From assembly GCA_946699065.1 (NCBI GenBank), contig CAMPDV010001082.1, positions 1 to 64,000 of the forward strand: a DNA stretch of 64,000 nucleotides, read 5' to 3'. A model generated the notes under the pieces. That model saw nothing but the letters and a program-made list of their open reading frames with translations. It was not told the DNA's origin and searched no databases. The DNA is from Loxodes magnus (Eukaryota > Ciliophora > Karyorelictea > Loxodida > Loxodidae). The number at the start of each line of letters is the position of its first letter. The first letter of the stretch is position 1. Below are positions 1 through 12,168 of the stretch, in pieces. Made by a program: the position numbers and the translations under genes.

Positions 1-10
1 GATATATAAA

Positions 11-868
11 ATGGCTTCTAAGAAATAACAGAACTTTAAGAAAAACACTTAAACAGGGGAATTCTCTAAAAAATAAAAAAGCGAAATAATTACAATGAGT
101 GAAAGTGAGAAATATGATTGATATGACGAACATTAACCACTTGGAAATCCAGAACTAAAAAAACTTCTGACACAAACTCAAATAGAAATATTATCTAAGT
201 CATTAAAAGAGTTTATGTTTAAAAATAGATACCTCACTGATAAGTAGAAAATTAGAAAAACTAATAACGTCTTTACTTGAGAAACAATATTAATAATCAT
301 AAGAAATAGAAGAAAAACTGGAACAAAGAATTCTTTAAATTTAATAATAAATTCAAGTTACGCCATTTTCGATTTAACAGAATTAATCAGATCCTATGGA
401 AATAGAAAATGAAGCCTCAAATCTAAATAAACAGTAAACGTTTATTTAAAATAAGTAGTAAATTTAAATTAAATAAGTGCTACAGGAATAATAGTTTAAA
501 AGAAGAATAAAATGCTACGTGTGCAATAAATAACACCAATGAAAATACTGCTACTAACTAAGCGAAATTTAAAGAAAGAATAAATAAGATATTTTTAGAA
601 AACTATTTAGGATATTTCCAACATAAAGCGGAAAAATTTATAGAAAAAAATTCTTTAATTCAAATCTTAATCCTTGGAGAAATAATTAGGACTACATGCA
701 AGATGAAAACTATTCAGAATATTAAAGGATGGTGCGCTAATGAAGTGCTACATCGCCTAACTAAGCCTAGTAGAAATTCAAGACAAACTAATGGAGACAA
801 GCTGATAGAATAGGTCAGATGGCTGACTACTAAGGCTTTAGCAAAGCTTTTTAACTTTTAACTTTTTG
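11..868 (+). pseudogene. LINE ORF1 (gag-like) relic A
   Basis: With UAR=Gln and UGA=Trp the frame opens at ATG 11 (MASKKQQNFKKNTQTG) and runs Lys/Gln-rich to about position 245. There the coding frame moves by +1 and continues as a coiled coil (KLEKLITSLLEKQYQQSQ). The acidic DPMEIE box follows near 390, a zinc knuckle CYVCNKQHQWKYC at 513-551 (C-x2-C-x3-H-x4-C), and the family box GKIYRKK near 630. The zinc knuckle is complete, unlike in most other relics in the window. By family analogy ORF1 would bind retroelement RNA as a coiled-coil oligomer. The single frame break suggests a decaying copy; no ORF2 follows. The end is set at a TGA near 868, which could instead be Trp. Confidence 0.7.
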
Positions 869-1180
869 ACAAAAGTTTCTTGTGAAATATTTTTATTTAT
901 AAATCTAAATATACCAAATAAGACTTTTGAGAGGAGTTTATAAATCCTTAATCATATAATATGAGACGTCTTAAGTCATGATTCCCAATATTTTAAGATA
1001 GCTAATCCCTTATATTAGAATAATATATACATTTAAAAATGTGCTCAAATGTATCATACTCTCCATACTTAAAATAGGGATCATCAATAGGATAATGTCG
1101 GTCTTAAAGATCTTTTCGAAAATTATAAAATTGGTTTTTAAGTTTATATATTTTGATAATTTCTTGTCTAAATTATTTGT

Positions 1181-1795
1181 TCAACTTAGTGTAAGTAATT
1201 TGTGGGAATTGATAAAGATTACTAAACTGCTCAGTATATATTTTTAGCTATTTTCATTCTCTTAAACTTTTGAGTAGCTGTATTATAGAAATAATGTTAT
1301 ATTTTGTCTCTTTTATATTTATTAAAGGATTTTAAACTCACACTAATCTAAGATTTCTACAAGTCGATACTATAGAGGTGAGATAAATTTTATACTTGAT
1401 CATAGCATTGAAATCCTTTTTTCAATTGGTAATGAAAAGAGATTCTATTGTTGATCTTGGAAAATCAATACTTTCTTGTTTCATTTTATAATGCTATAAT
1501 GTACTTGAAAAGTAACCAGTTTTATATATATAGCATGACTTGCTAAAGTTTAAATTACTGCTTAAAATGCTTTTCTTGAAATCACTCTCATGCTTGATTC
1601 AATTCTTTTCAAAACTCCAGTTTTTATCTTCTAAAAACACCATGGTATTAGTTCTCCTTCATATTCTGCTTTAGATAATGAAAAAGTCTAAATAAAGTTT
1701 TAAAATGTCAAGGAGTCTCATTCTTATATCTCATTAGTTAAAAGACAGCTTTTTTTCATTGTAGCTTTATACTTGACCAATATATTTAAAAATTA
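1181..1795 (-). CDS. Unknown protein, minus strand, start not resolved
   Basis: On the minus strand one frame reads as a convincing protein with normal Glu, Asp, Gly and Pro content, for example KAEYEGELIPWCF, KRIESSMRVISRKAFQ and EKRISMLW. The only other readings are hydrophobic and low in acidic residues. It ends at a TGA (complement of 1181-1183) after a short hydrophobic C-terminus. I cannot find a clear ATG at the 5' end; the true start may lie in another short exon. It is divergent to the gene at 1898, with about 100 bp between, so the two could share a promoter region. I recognise no family. Support is composition only, not homology. Confidence 0.5.
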
Positions 1796-1897
1796 ATAAA
1801 TTTATTAAAGATTAAGATAAAAATAATTAGTTAAAAAATAGCTTTCGAACAATCTAAAAGCGAAAGTCTAAAAGTTAGCAAAATAAGTATTGAAAAT

Positions 1898-2974
1898 ATG
1901 CTAAAATATTTATTTTTTGTCTCTCTTTACCTCAAAGTTTAAATTAGAAAATTTCATCAGCAAAGATAACCAAATAAAGATTTTAAAAAGCAATCTATAA
2001 TTAAAAAGACCTGATATAAGAGCAAATTAATTTGGGATAAAGAAAATAGAGGCTATATATTTGATTAATAGAATAATTTAGAAAATAAATCTTAAATTAA
2101 CTCTTACATATTGTAGATAGAATAGAGCACTTAATCATAAAAAATTATTGTTGATAGAAATGTTCCTTGTTATAGTACAAATAAATAAAGCAAAATTAAA
2201 TAGAAAAATATTGATTTAACTAAATAGTTTTATTAAAAATAAAATACCTAAGATCAGAGCTAACCTCTGTATAAGTAAAATGATGCTGTAAGAAAAGTAA
2301 GACAAGATGGTAAATTTTATTTCGGAAAAATTGAGTTTTCAATAAGCTATGAAATTAATTAATTTCATATTTAATTTTCTTAGTGAAATAAGAAAATGTT
2401 AAAGGATGTATATCTATTAGTAAATAAATTCTAAGATAAGGGTTGCATTAAGGATTTTGCAACATAAATATAAAATTAATTAAATACTTAGTAAGCAAAT
2501 AATAAGAGCCGCTAGTTGATTTTAGTCTTATTAAATATTTATAAGCGAAAATATAGATAGATTGAGATGCCTTAGTATGAGAAATGAGAAGATTAGTTGC
2601 TAATTATTTAGAATATCATTAAAAAATATTAGTTATTTTTCAAAAAATATACTATGGCAAGTACATGAAGTGCTTTAAACGGAAAGGAAGCTGATTAACT
2701 AGTTATTTTTCAACTTTAGATTATTCTAGGTATTAAGATATAAATAGATTATCCTGATAGAATTATTAAACTCGTTTTACACTTATTTAAATTAGCATAA
2801 ACGGAGTTTATCCTATTATACTTATATTATGTTTGCTTTTTCATTAAGATATAATATATCCACTAGAGAAATCTTAAGTTTAAGGATCTCCTTTATGATT
2901 ACTAGGATATAAAATATTATTTCTTCAAAAACGTAATATTAACTAAATAAAATTTAAGGGAAGTATCAGGATGA
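1898..2974 (+). CDS. Unknown 358-residue protein, possibly cyclin-like
   Basis: ATG 1898 to TGA 2972-2974 gives 358 codons with UAR=Gln and internal UGA=Trp. About 5% of residues are Asp, with regular Gly, Lys and Glu, unlike translations of intergenic DNA here. Recognisable stretches include DKENRGYIFDQQNN, VRQDGKFYFGKIEF and TMASTWSALNGKEADQ. The C-terminal 100 residues (IQIDYPDRIIKLVLHLF... then DYQDIKYYFFKN) faintly recall the helix order of PHO80-type cyclins, but the usual basic and acidic anchor residues are not clear, so this is only a suggestion. No frame break and no intron were seen. The start is chosen as the first in-frame Met after AT-rich DNA. A divergent gene lies just upstream. 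Confidence 0.6.
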
Positions 2975-3790
2975 AAGATATAGCTTATATTTAATTTAGT
3001 TTTAAAATATTACTATAATTTATAATACTTTATTTACATTTATTATATTTAATCAATTTGTTTTAATTTTTTAATTATTAGTTTCTTAATAAATTTAAAA
3101 ACATTTTAATATTATACTTGAGAGACTGGTTTTCACTTAATTTCTAATTTGCAAAGATAAAAATCCTTGATTAAATAATTTTAAAAATATCCTAGAAAAA
3201 TAATAAAAATAAAATTATTTAAGAATTTAAGTCTGTGCTATTTTAAAATTAAATAATTGAAATAAATAAAATAAAGTAAATTAAAATTTAAAATTTGGGT
3301 TAAATAATAAAGATATTAAAAAATTTGATTTATATATAAAATCTTTACTCAAAAAAAGGATATTAAATTATTTAAAAATTTAATAGTTAGTAATTAAATA
3401 AAGAATTTATTTCTTTAAATTTTTAACAGGATAAAATCTTAAAATTAAATTTATAAGAAAGAAATGTGAATCTCATCCGATAATAGATTCTATTATTGAT
3501 GAAATTTATTTAAAATAATAAAAAAAATAATTTAAACTAAGATAATGAAGATTGTAAAATAATTAAAGCTATTTTTCTTTAGATAATTATATCTAAAATT
3601 ATAAATATTTATAATGCTAACTATCTATTATATTTTCAGAATTTAAATTATTTTATTATAATATTTTTATAGTTTATCTAAATTAACTAGTTATTTATTT
3701 ATATTTTTATAAGTTTATTTAGCTCATGTTTCAAATCCTCCATTTTAAATAATTCTATATATCAATGATGTTTTATCTAATACCCAGCAA
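2975..3790. other. AT-rich spacer
   Basis: Very AT-rich DNA with homopolymer and AATT-type words. I see no motif, repeat or convincing reading frame here. Confidence 0.5.
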
Positions 3791-3907
3791 AATGATTGAA
3801 TAAAGTACTTATTTAAAAATCGGGAAATTGAGAACAACAAAACAAAAAAAAATTAGTAAAGAAAGGCTAGAAGATAAGCAAGACTAGAAGAGAAAGAGCA
3901 AAAATAA

Positions 3908-4620
3908 ATGGAATCTTCTTCATTTAACAAAGGCAGAAGACTAAAAGGCAATTAGCACAATATCTAAATAATAGAGTAAGAAACAAATACGTATATAGGT
4001 AATGTGACAAAATATAGCAAATATGGTAAGATAATTTACAATCTTTTGAAGAGAATAAGAGAACTAATGACAGTCATTGAACTATGAATTTAGAAACTAT
4101 GTATTTAAGGAAGCAACTTGCTCAAAATAAAATTTGAACTGCAGAACAGCTTTGACGCTAATTTTAAGATAACATAATAATGGAAGTTTCAAAGGTTACT
4201 GAAGAAACAAAGACTGATATTGTGACTAATTAATAGAATGTTTTAGTAGAAATTTAAGAATTGAGATAACAAAAATATTAGAAAAACTTGTGAGATTTAT
4301 TCTTCCGAAAAAGAAACTGAAATAGAAAATAAAGAAGTGCTGATTTTTTATTATTTCCATCATTTAATAAAGCACTGCTCTGGCTAAAAAAAGGCTTAAA
4401 AAAAAATCGGACTAAATGACCTGAATAGAATCAACAAAACTCTATTCAAATAGCAACAGTATCTACAAAAAAATACAGAATAGACCTTAATGTGGCGGAG
4501 TGGCAACCATCCACATAAAAATTTGGATAGCTGGAATTGGTTGAAATCTCAAGGAAAGCAAGCAATTATTAAGTTTATAGTTGATAATAATAATAAAGTA
4601 CTTGTTTAAATTAAATATAG
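3908..4620 (+). pseudogene. LINE ORF1 (gag-like) relic B, frame-broken
   Basis: An ATG at 3908 opens MESSSFNKGRRLKGNQ. The coiled-coil part (LETMYLRKQLAQNKIW, then EVSKVTEETKTDIV and VLVEIQELRQQ) lies in a second frame. The reading returns to the first frame for EKETEIENKE, which corresponds to the DPMEIE box of the other copies, and for a degraded knuckle region (HHLIKHC). It ends in a tail SWNWLKSQGKQ near 4560. At least two frame changes show decay. No C-terminal G-x-[IL]-[YW]-K box could be recognised in this copy. The intervening readings on the opposite strand are shadows. Confidence 0.6.
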
Positions 4621-5540
4621 TATAAATAAATAATGAAATGTTTAATTTAAATAAATAATAAGTTATATTAATTAAAAAAAATAAAGTAATTATAAACTTT
4701 TCATATAATAGCAATAAATGCTAAAATAATCAATATATACTTATAAAATAATTCTAATAGACATCTTTATTTCATTATTATTAAATTATATAACTAAACA
4801 AATTTAAATATCAGCAAACTTGCTAAAGTTTTGTTTAAGCTAAAGATTAAAATAAAAAAATATTATAAAGGATAAAGCAAGAATAAATATAAATTTATAT
4901 TAAAAATTATATATAATAAGCTTAATATTTAATAGACTAATTTCTAACATTTAAAGAAAGAATAAAAAATAAAATTTTATATAATACTCTGCTATAAAGT
5001 TAAAATAAATAAATTCTTATTATTTCATAAGATTATTATACTATTAGATTTAGTGTTAATGGCAATTTTAATTATTTAAATAAAAGATAAAATATTTCAC
5101 TAAATTATATTTCATTAGATTGAAATCTAAATTAACTATTATTTAAATAAAATAATCAAATGTAAAATGTACCATCAAGCTTTTACCAATATTTAATTTA
5201 AATTGAGTTTTGATTGACAAAATAAAATACTTTGAGATAAAATATTAGAGTTTGCAACAAAGAAAATAAATATTTTCTAAATTAAATAGTAATTTTATTA
5301 TTAATTAATGTATTAACTATAATTAAGATTATATTTATTACAACTTTAATTTTTATAAATAATTAAATATTATTTTTTATTTTCACTTAAAATCAAGATT
5401 CATTATTGAAAAATTCTATTTTTGCTATATTTTCTAATTCAGATTTTTAAATATCTTATTTTCATTAATTAGAGTTTGCTTATCGTTGGATTATTATTAA
5501 TTTTATAATTTTCTATTAAATCTTTATAACATATAATATA
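4621..5540. other. AT-rich spacer
   Basis: No supported gene. Long runs of A/T words; nothing beyond composition. Confidence 0.5.
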
Positions 5541-5542
5541 AA

Positions 5543-6600
5543 ATGGCGGGCTTCAAGAAGGGTTTTTTTACCACCTCCTCAGAACAGGAGAGAAAACCAG
5601 AAGCAAATATTCTCACCACATCTTCTTCAATTTAACGCTCTTCTTAATAAAAATAACCAGAACAACAAAATAAATTAGAAGAACTAATAAAAAATACTAA
5701 ATCCTACAAATTAAAATAAAACGGACTTCTTCCATCAAAGGACAAGCAGGAACTGAGACAAAAATTCAGAACAGAAAAGTTGACACAGCTCTCAACGCCT
5801 CCATTGAAAACTGAAAAAAGAGACCACTCAACTGAATCGATAAAAATAATAACGAAGAAATAAAAAATAAACGAAGAAGGTAAAGTACGATATCTTAATA
5901 TAGATCCTATTACCTTTGATTTAGACAACATTGAAATAGAACAAATGAACTCTGAATAGATGAAACAGCTGATTCATCTACTTATTAGAAACATAAAAAA
6001 ACTCGAAGAGGAATTAAACTCCCAGAAGGAAGAGATGTTTATAATAAGTCAGGATCTGATAAACCATGAAGATGAAGACGAAGTCCATATGGTAGACTGA
6101 AGAGCTAAAGCGGAGTCTATGAGTCAATTTAAATTTAGAGAATGATATTTGAGTAATGCAAGAGCAAGACGAGAAAAACTGAGTAAAATTAGATTCCAGA
6201 CTTAAATTAATAGAAGAAAACCTGTAGAAGCCTTCTTAAGGAATTCCAATGGAAATAGAGAAACAAGAAAAGATATTTCCTAGAGCAAGGAAAAGATGTT
6301 ACATTTGCAACAGCACTTGACATCTATGGCAAAAACGTCCCCAATAGAAAAGAATAAGAATGAATATTTGGAGTAATATTAATTATTAGCAACAGAAATG
6401 GTGAGCGACGGAATTCTTCCCATCGGGAAATGGGAAAATCTGGAAAAAAAACAAATTCTTAACTCAGACTATTAAAAAGAGAGAAGTCCAGGAAAAAGAG
6501 CACAAGGAACGAACATGCAGGAAAGGAGATTTTATACATTTAAAACTTCAATTAAGCCGGAAGGCGAACAGTTATTTTAATGATTTAATTAAATCTTTAG
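5543..6600 (+). pseudogene. LINE ORF1 (gag-like) relic C
   Basis: ATG 5543 starts MAGFKKGFFTTSSEQERKPE, matching the head of the complete LINE at 30986 (MVEGFKKGFYTTS). A charged region and coiled coil follow (MKQLIHLLIRNIKKLEEELN). A frame change occurs near 6090-6110. Then come QGIPMEIEKQEK and a knuckle CYICNSTWHLWQKR, in which the fourth ligand Cys is Arg, and the C-terminal box FFPSGNGKIWKKN near 6410-6450. The sequence is clearly related at DNA level to relic D on the opposite strand at 27.1-27.9 kb. No RT follows, so this is a solo ORF1 or a truncated element. Confidence 0.75.
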
Positions 6601-6762
6601 TGTATCTAGCTATAAAAATATTATTTTATATTTTTAAATTAACAAAATATTTATGAGGAAATAAACTAAATTTAATATAAAAATTTCCCTAATATATCTT
6701 AATTTAATAATTTTACTAAAAATTTAAAATTAAATTAAAAAATCTTCAAATTATAAGAGAGA

Positions 6763-7569
6763 TCAGTAATATAAATGTTCACAAAGCAAAATTATCTACT
6801 GAGCTATGAATTTAAATAGATTTATAATATTTTATGCTAAAATCCAGATTGATATTCTGAAAGATTCATATTTTATATCTTTTAGTTCTATAAAGGAATT
6901 AAAATATTACCTATTATTTAGATATTTTTAACTTAGAGAAATAAATATATCCTTGATTAATAGAATAGCTATGAGTATTTTGTATATTAATGCAAATTTC
7001 TTTAATATCTGCAATTTTGCTTAATTTATTTAATAAAATTTATAAAAGATAGATTCTGGTTTTTATTTTATCTTTTTAAATTAAAACTTCCAAAGATAAG
7101 CATTTTAATAAAATTAAAGATTCTTATTCTAAAATAAAACATTTTTAACTATAGATTCAGAAAGAATAAGATTAATAAGCAATTTCATAATCTGGGAAAT
7201 AATCAAGAAATCTCCTTAAGATTTTTAATAAAGCTTTTAATGGGTTATTAATGAAAATTCATTTATCTTTTAGTTTTGTAGATATTTAAAATTTATAGTG
7301 AATATAAAATTTAAGTATTTTTTATAAAATGTAAATGCTTTATATGAAATTTCATTTAAGATAAATACATAGGAATTGTAATTTAATCAAGTTAGGAAGT
7401 TTTCCTTTTATGCCTTTTAATTAATATTATTTTAAAAATTGATGAAGCAAATCTAAGTTTTTTATTCTCTATCTTTAATTCTCACTTCTCATAAAATATA
7501 TAAATCTATTTATTTAATACTTGAAATTTTTAATAAAGCAAGTGTCTCCAATTTTGTATTTTTGCTCAT
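6763..7569 (-). CDS. Weak candidate gene, minus strand
   Basis: A minus-strand frame from ATG (7569) to TGA (6763-6765) gives 268 codons with two in-frame UGA. It contains plausible pieces such as WEVRIKDREQ and NSFIELKDIKYESF. However, Gly is almost absent, and a plus-strand frame of the same DNA looks nearly as good. In this code any AT-rich stretch stays open, so this is a possible helical protein only. RNA data would decide. Confidence 0.25.
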
Positions 7570-8213
7570 TATATGTATTATATGTATTTTGAGTATCTTT
7601 AGTTTTCGTTTTATTTTAAATAATAGTTGAAATGTTTTTATTTGTAATGCATTTAGACAAATTGAAGTATATAAGTTTAGAAATTAATCTTTGCTAATCT
7701 TTACCAATTTTTAGTTAATTTTTTATTTCTAGATTTAATCTAAAACCTTATATTTAAAATTAATCCAGGAAATTCTAGAAAAAAGTTTTATTTAATCAAT
7801 AAAATAAAATTTTTTTGATATGCTCTCTATAATTCCCATTTTACTCAATATAAGTTAAAATGTTTAGTTTTATAAATATATATGTACTACCTATAAAAGA
7901 AAAAATTTGCGCTTAAATAAGCTATATCATAGTATAAAACAATTTACCTATATAAGCAATTCTCTTTTAATAAAATAATTCCTTTAAATTATCTATTCAA
8001 TCTTAAATGATATTAAGTTAGAATTTTTACGAAATAGAGATGTGTAAATCTAAATAATTAATTGATACAATTAAATGTAATTAGTAAATTATAAAGATAT
8101 AGTAGCTATAACTTTTATTTAATAATTATACTTAAAACTATTAATGTCTACTAATATTTAATTATTCTTATTAAATTATCTTATCTTTATATCAAATTGC
8201 TTTAGTTTAATGA

Positions 8214-8945
8214 TATAGCTCTTTCTATGCTTTGTAAGAATAAAGTTTCTATTAAAGCTTTATTATTATAAAGAAAATAGTTATATTTTAATTTAAATTG
8301 ACTCTTAGAAATTTAATAATTATAAATAACTTAGAAAAGTTAAAGCTAAATGAAAGTGAATCATAGGATGATTTATTACACTTATGTGATAGCTTAAAAA
8401 TAAATGATAGTTATCAATTTTTTTAGAATCTTTCGGCCAGCATCCAAAATTAATCCTCTAATAAATTTATAAAATTGTCAATACTTTGCATTAATTAGTT
8501 GTAAATCAATGCTATTTTTTTGAAAAATAGTTTAAATAATTTTATTTAAAAGTTACTATTTATTAGAAATTAACTAATAAATAAAGATTATTATGCTTTA
8601 TAAGCTAAGTCTATTAATTTCTATTTACATTTTACATATTTTAATTATTTCTTTGGTTAAATAATAATTCATTATATTTATAAGATCAATTCAAGATTCA
8701 TGGCCCTCCGTTAATATCTCAAGTACTTTTATAATTTTATATAGAAAATTTTTAATTCCAATCTTAGGTATTTTAAATTTAGTAAACTTAAAATAAAAAA
8801 TATCGTGCCTTTCTATCAATTTGGTTTAATAGCAAAATTACTACATAATGATATATGCAGAATATTATAAAATTAATAAAAAATAAAATCATTTTAAGAT
8901 GAAAATCTATTAGATGCCTAACTAGATATATTTTTAAAATAATGA
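8214..8945 (+). CDS. Candidate gene, 5' end unresolved
   Basis: One plus-strand frame ends at TGA 8943-8945. It has a normal acidic content in its middle and end (NESESQDDLLHLCDSLKIND, then DENLLDAQLDIF). Upstream it meets a TGA at 8211 and has no early Met in this frame. A neighbouring frame has an ATG at 8144, so a short intron may join them, but I found no clean 16-nt GT-AG candidate. No family recognised. The 3' half is the better supported part. Confidence 0.35.
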
Positions 8946-9744
8946 AATGACTATTATCTTAATCAAGATTAAAGTTCTAAGTGTAAATAGAAAAAAAGAT
9001 GTTTATAAATCTAATTTATTAATGAGTTAATATTTTAATTTTATACTACTCGTTAATTAGATCAAACGAAAGCTTTTAGATAAAGCTGTTTATATACACA
9101 AAAAATTAAATCAAACTGAAAGTTCCTAAAGTTTATATTGTTAGTTTGAGTGTAAATAATCAGACAAGTAAAATACTTATATAAATTTTACAAGCTATTT
9201 AATAATATTACTCAACTTGTTTCTTTTAACTAGGATTGTAAATAACTTTAAGAATGAATAGTAGAAATAAAAGAATAGTTAATAAGATAGTCATAAAAGA
9301 TATTTTCTCTTAATTTATACAATTTAATATAAGTAGCTCATATTTGTTTTATGCTTCATTTATTCTTAGATTTAAATCATACTTAGAAATTATACATCCT
9401 TTCTTATTTAAATAATGCTCCTTGCTTATAATTAAATATTTCATGTATTAATAAAAATTATAAATAAAAATTTAAATATTTTTAATTTAAGTCTATTTAT
9501 TCTAAAAAATCGAAGATTAGAGATTCTAGAATACATTAGATAAAAAAGGGAAACAATGCGAAGATAAATGGTTGTAGAATATTACTAGAAAATCTTTTTA
9601 ATTTTTAAAGATTTAATATAACTTATTAGTACTTTGTACATTGCCTAATATTTTCAATCATAGAAATATGTTTAATTGGTTTTTTTCTGGATTTATAAGT
9701 TTAAGATTTAATTTATTGCAAAAATAGAATCATATTATTTAAAA

Positions 9745-12168
9745 ATGAAAGAAACATTGTCTTATTGTGAGAATTCTGAGGAGGAAGAAGAAACAATTTT
9801 GCTAGATTTTGAAAGTTAAATCCCTCGAATGATTTGTAAGGAACAAAGACAGCATTCTGAGGAAAGATGATTGACACAACACAGTTATATAAGTTCTTCA
9901 TTTTGCAAGGAAAATATTTCGATTTATCCAGCTTGAAGTTAGGAAAGTTTAACAGAGGAGCTTTCATGGCTTCATATTCCTAAAATCTAAAATTAAAAAT
10001 CTTAATAATTTTAGCAAGAAGACCAAACTTAGAATACGGAAATTAAAGTGATATCTTTTATAAATGAATCATTTAGTAATATATACCAAAAAGATACAAA
10101 ATCTATATTTGAGAATGCTGAAACCTTTGACGACCCATCTAAAAAACAAAGTTGCAAATCATAGATCAACCTAAAGATTCGAAAAATCAATGAAGACCAA
10201 GAAGCGTCAAGAGATAGTGAACCTAGGTTAAATTAGTTTAAAAATGAATATTAGGAGCATTTGAAAGAAGAATTTTCTGAAGAATCAAGCTTAGATTAAA
10301 TCATTTAACAAGAGAATTAATTATCCCTTTAGCCTAGCATAAAATTTAGTATGAATCCAAGTAGATATAATTTAAATAAACCAGAGTTTAGCATTAAAAA
10401 TAAAGCATTACATAATTGCAATTAAAACTAGAATCTAAAATTTTCAAATTCTTCTCTCTGAGGTACATTTAAAAAATGTTTTGGCAAAGCTCAATATAAG
10501 GAAGTAATTAATAGAATAAAGAAAAAAAACTTAAAGAGAGAGGAGATTTTACGTTAATAGATGAGAAAAATGCAAATAAAGTTCAATTTAGAAAGTATTC
10601 ATTTAACAGATCTCTTCAAAAAATACTACCTTCATATTTTAAATGATTATAATGATTTAACAGACGAAGAATAAATTAAAATAAAAAAACCTTAAATTTA
10701 GATAAAAGAGGAAGCATATTAAGATCAAGAAGAAAAAATAAGATCCCATTTAGATAATTAGTTACGAAAATGAAATTATTATCTAAAATAAAAAAACTTA
10801 TAATAGAGCATGGAATTAAAAATTTAAAAAGATATTAACATTTATATTTACTCCTTTTAAGAAGGAATTCCATGTTGAAAATACAATTTTTGTGATAGCA
10901 AGTAAGTCTTTATTAAGAAAAAAAAATATAATACTTTTCTTATCTTAAAACTAAGAAGAAATTTACTATATTCCAACCAACCAATTTTTTAAATATAAAA
11001 GAGTTAGTAATTTTTAAATTTTAGTAAAAATAAGAGATATAACAGGAATAATTTATGGACATGAAAGTGGAGGTTTCTAAGCTCATATGAAAAGTTCCCA
11101 TTGAGATGAGACAGATTATGACTGGGAATGCTTTTCAATCAGTAATTTTTTTAAATATAGCGACTAGAACAAGAACGATGGAGTTTGTCATAAAAGATTA
11201 AAAAAAGCTTGTAGACACAATTTTTGTTTTAGGTTAACTCTTTAAGTAAAATTCTAACTGTTTTCAAGATTTTCAATTTAAGAGCAAATGTAAGTAATAA
11301 TATAGATGAAATTTGAGTTGCGAGAATTATGAAAAAAGTCAACTATGAAAGATTATAAAATGATAAGGGCTTAACAGTACAGGAATTTTTTTTGCTAGGA
11401 ATACTAGATTCTTTGATAATATAGATGAATGAAGGAAAAAAGCATCAATTAGAAAAAATTTTCAAAATAATTCATTTGCTAAGAAAAAGAGTAATTCCTT
11501 AATTAAAATTAAGAAGACTTATTTTTAATCTGGTTGATATGATAAAGCAATAATAGCTACCAAAAGAATTGATGGAAAGAGGTTTATTGAATAACGAATA
11601 TTTAAGAGTTAACGTTTTATAAACATATTAACTTTACAAGATGCTTAATTATACACCAGCAAAAGAAAATTTAGAAAGAAAAAATATAAAAGGAGAAATA
11701 GTTGATAAAATAGAAAAACACTAAACTATTAAAATTTCCTGCAATTAATAGTTTTTATAACTTTAATAATTTGTAAGAGGAAGTGGAAATTAAAAAAATA
11801 AAAAGAAACTCATAAAAAACTATGCAACGGCTGAAATTTTAAAAGAATGTGCATTTAGAAAGTGAATAAATCCCTATGAAGTATTTAGAAGGAAAAAAGA
11901 ATCTAGAAAATAGGAAGAACAATATCTTAGATCCAAAAGCAAAATTATCGAAAACAAGAATAAGTAAAATTAAAATTAAATTTATTTTATATAAAAATCC
12001 TTGTCCTAAACTAATTTATGCTTATTATTAATTTTAATTATTTCTTTTATTATGTCTATATTAAACTATTTTTAGTTAATTTTTGTATAAAATAAAAAAG
12101 TAAAGTTAGTTGCAGCGAAAAAATTAATTAAGTCACAGCTACCAATATACATCTTAATAAAACTTTGA
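9745..12168 (+). CDS. Long unknown protein with PH-like stretch and hydrophobic C-terminus
   Basis: ATG 9745 opens MKETLSYCENSEEEEETILL, an acidic head, followed by a soluble Gln/Asn/Lys/Glu-rich region. A 16-nt intron at 10902-10917 shifts the frame to EEIYYIPTNQFFKYKRVSN and DITGIIYGHESGGF, then DYDWECFSIS. The pattern 'IYG...F...W-x-C-F-S' recalls PH-like modules in other protists, from memory only. Another junction of unresolved position, about 11,190-11,250, returns to the first frame: LTVQEFFLLGILDSLI, KELMERGLLNNEY, then CAFRKWINPYEVFRRKK. The first in-frame TGA is 12166-12168, after a hydrophobic stretch (CLLLILIISFIMSIL) that could be a membrane anchor. If UAA can stop here, the protein would end near 11,970 instead. 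Function unknown. Confidence 0.6.
10902..10917 (+). other. 16-nt intron
   Basis: GTAAGTCTTTATTAAG. Removing these 16 bases joins two frames that both read as protein (CDSK before, KKNIILFLSQNQEE after). GTAAGT is a perfect donor. The length matches the 15-16-nt introns known from heterotrich ciliates. Confidence 0.65.
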
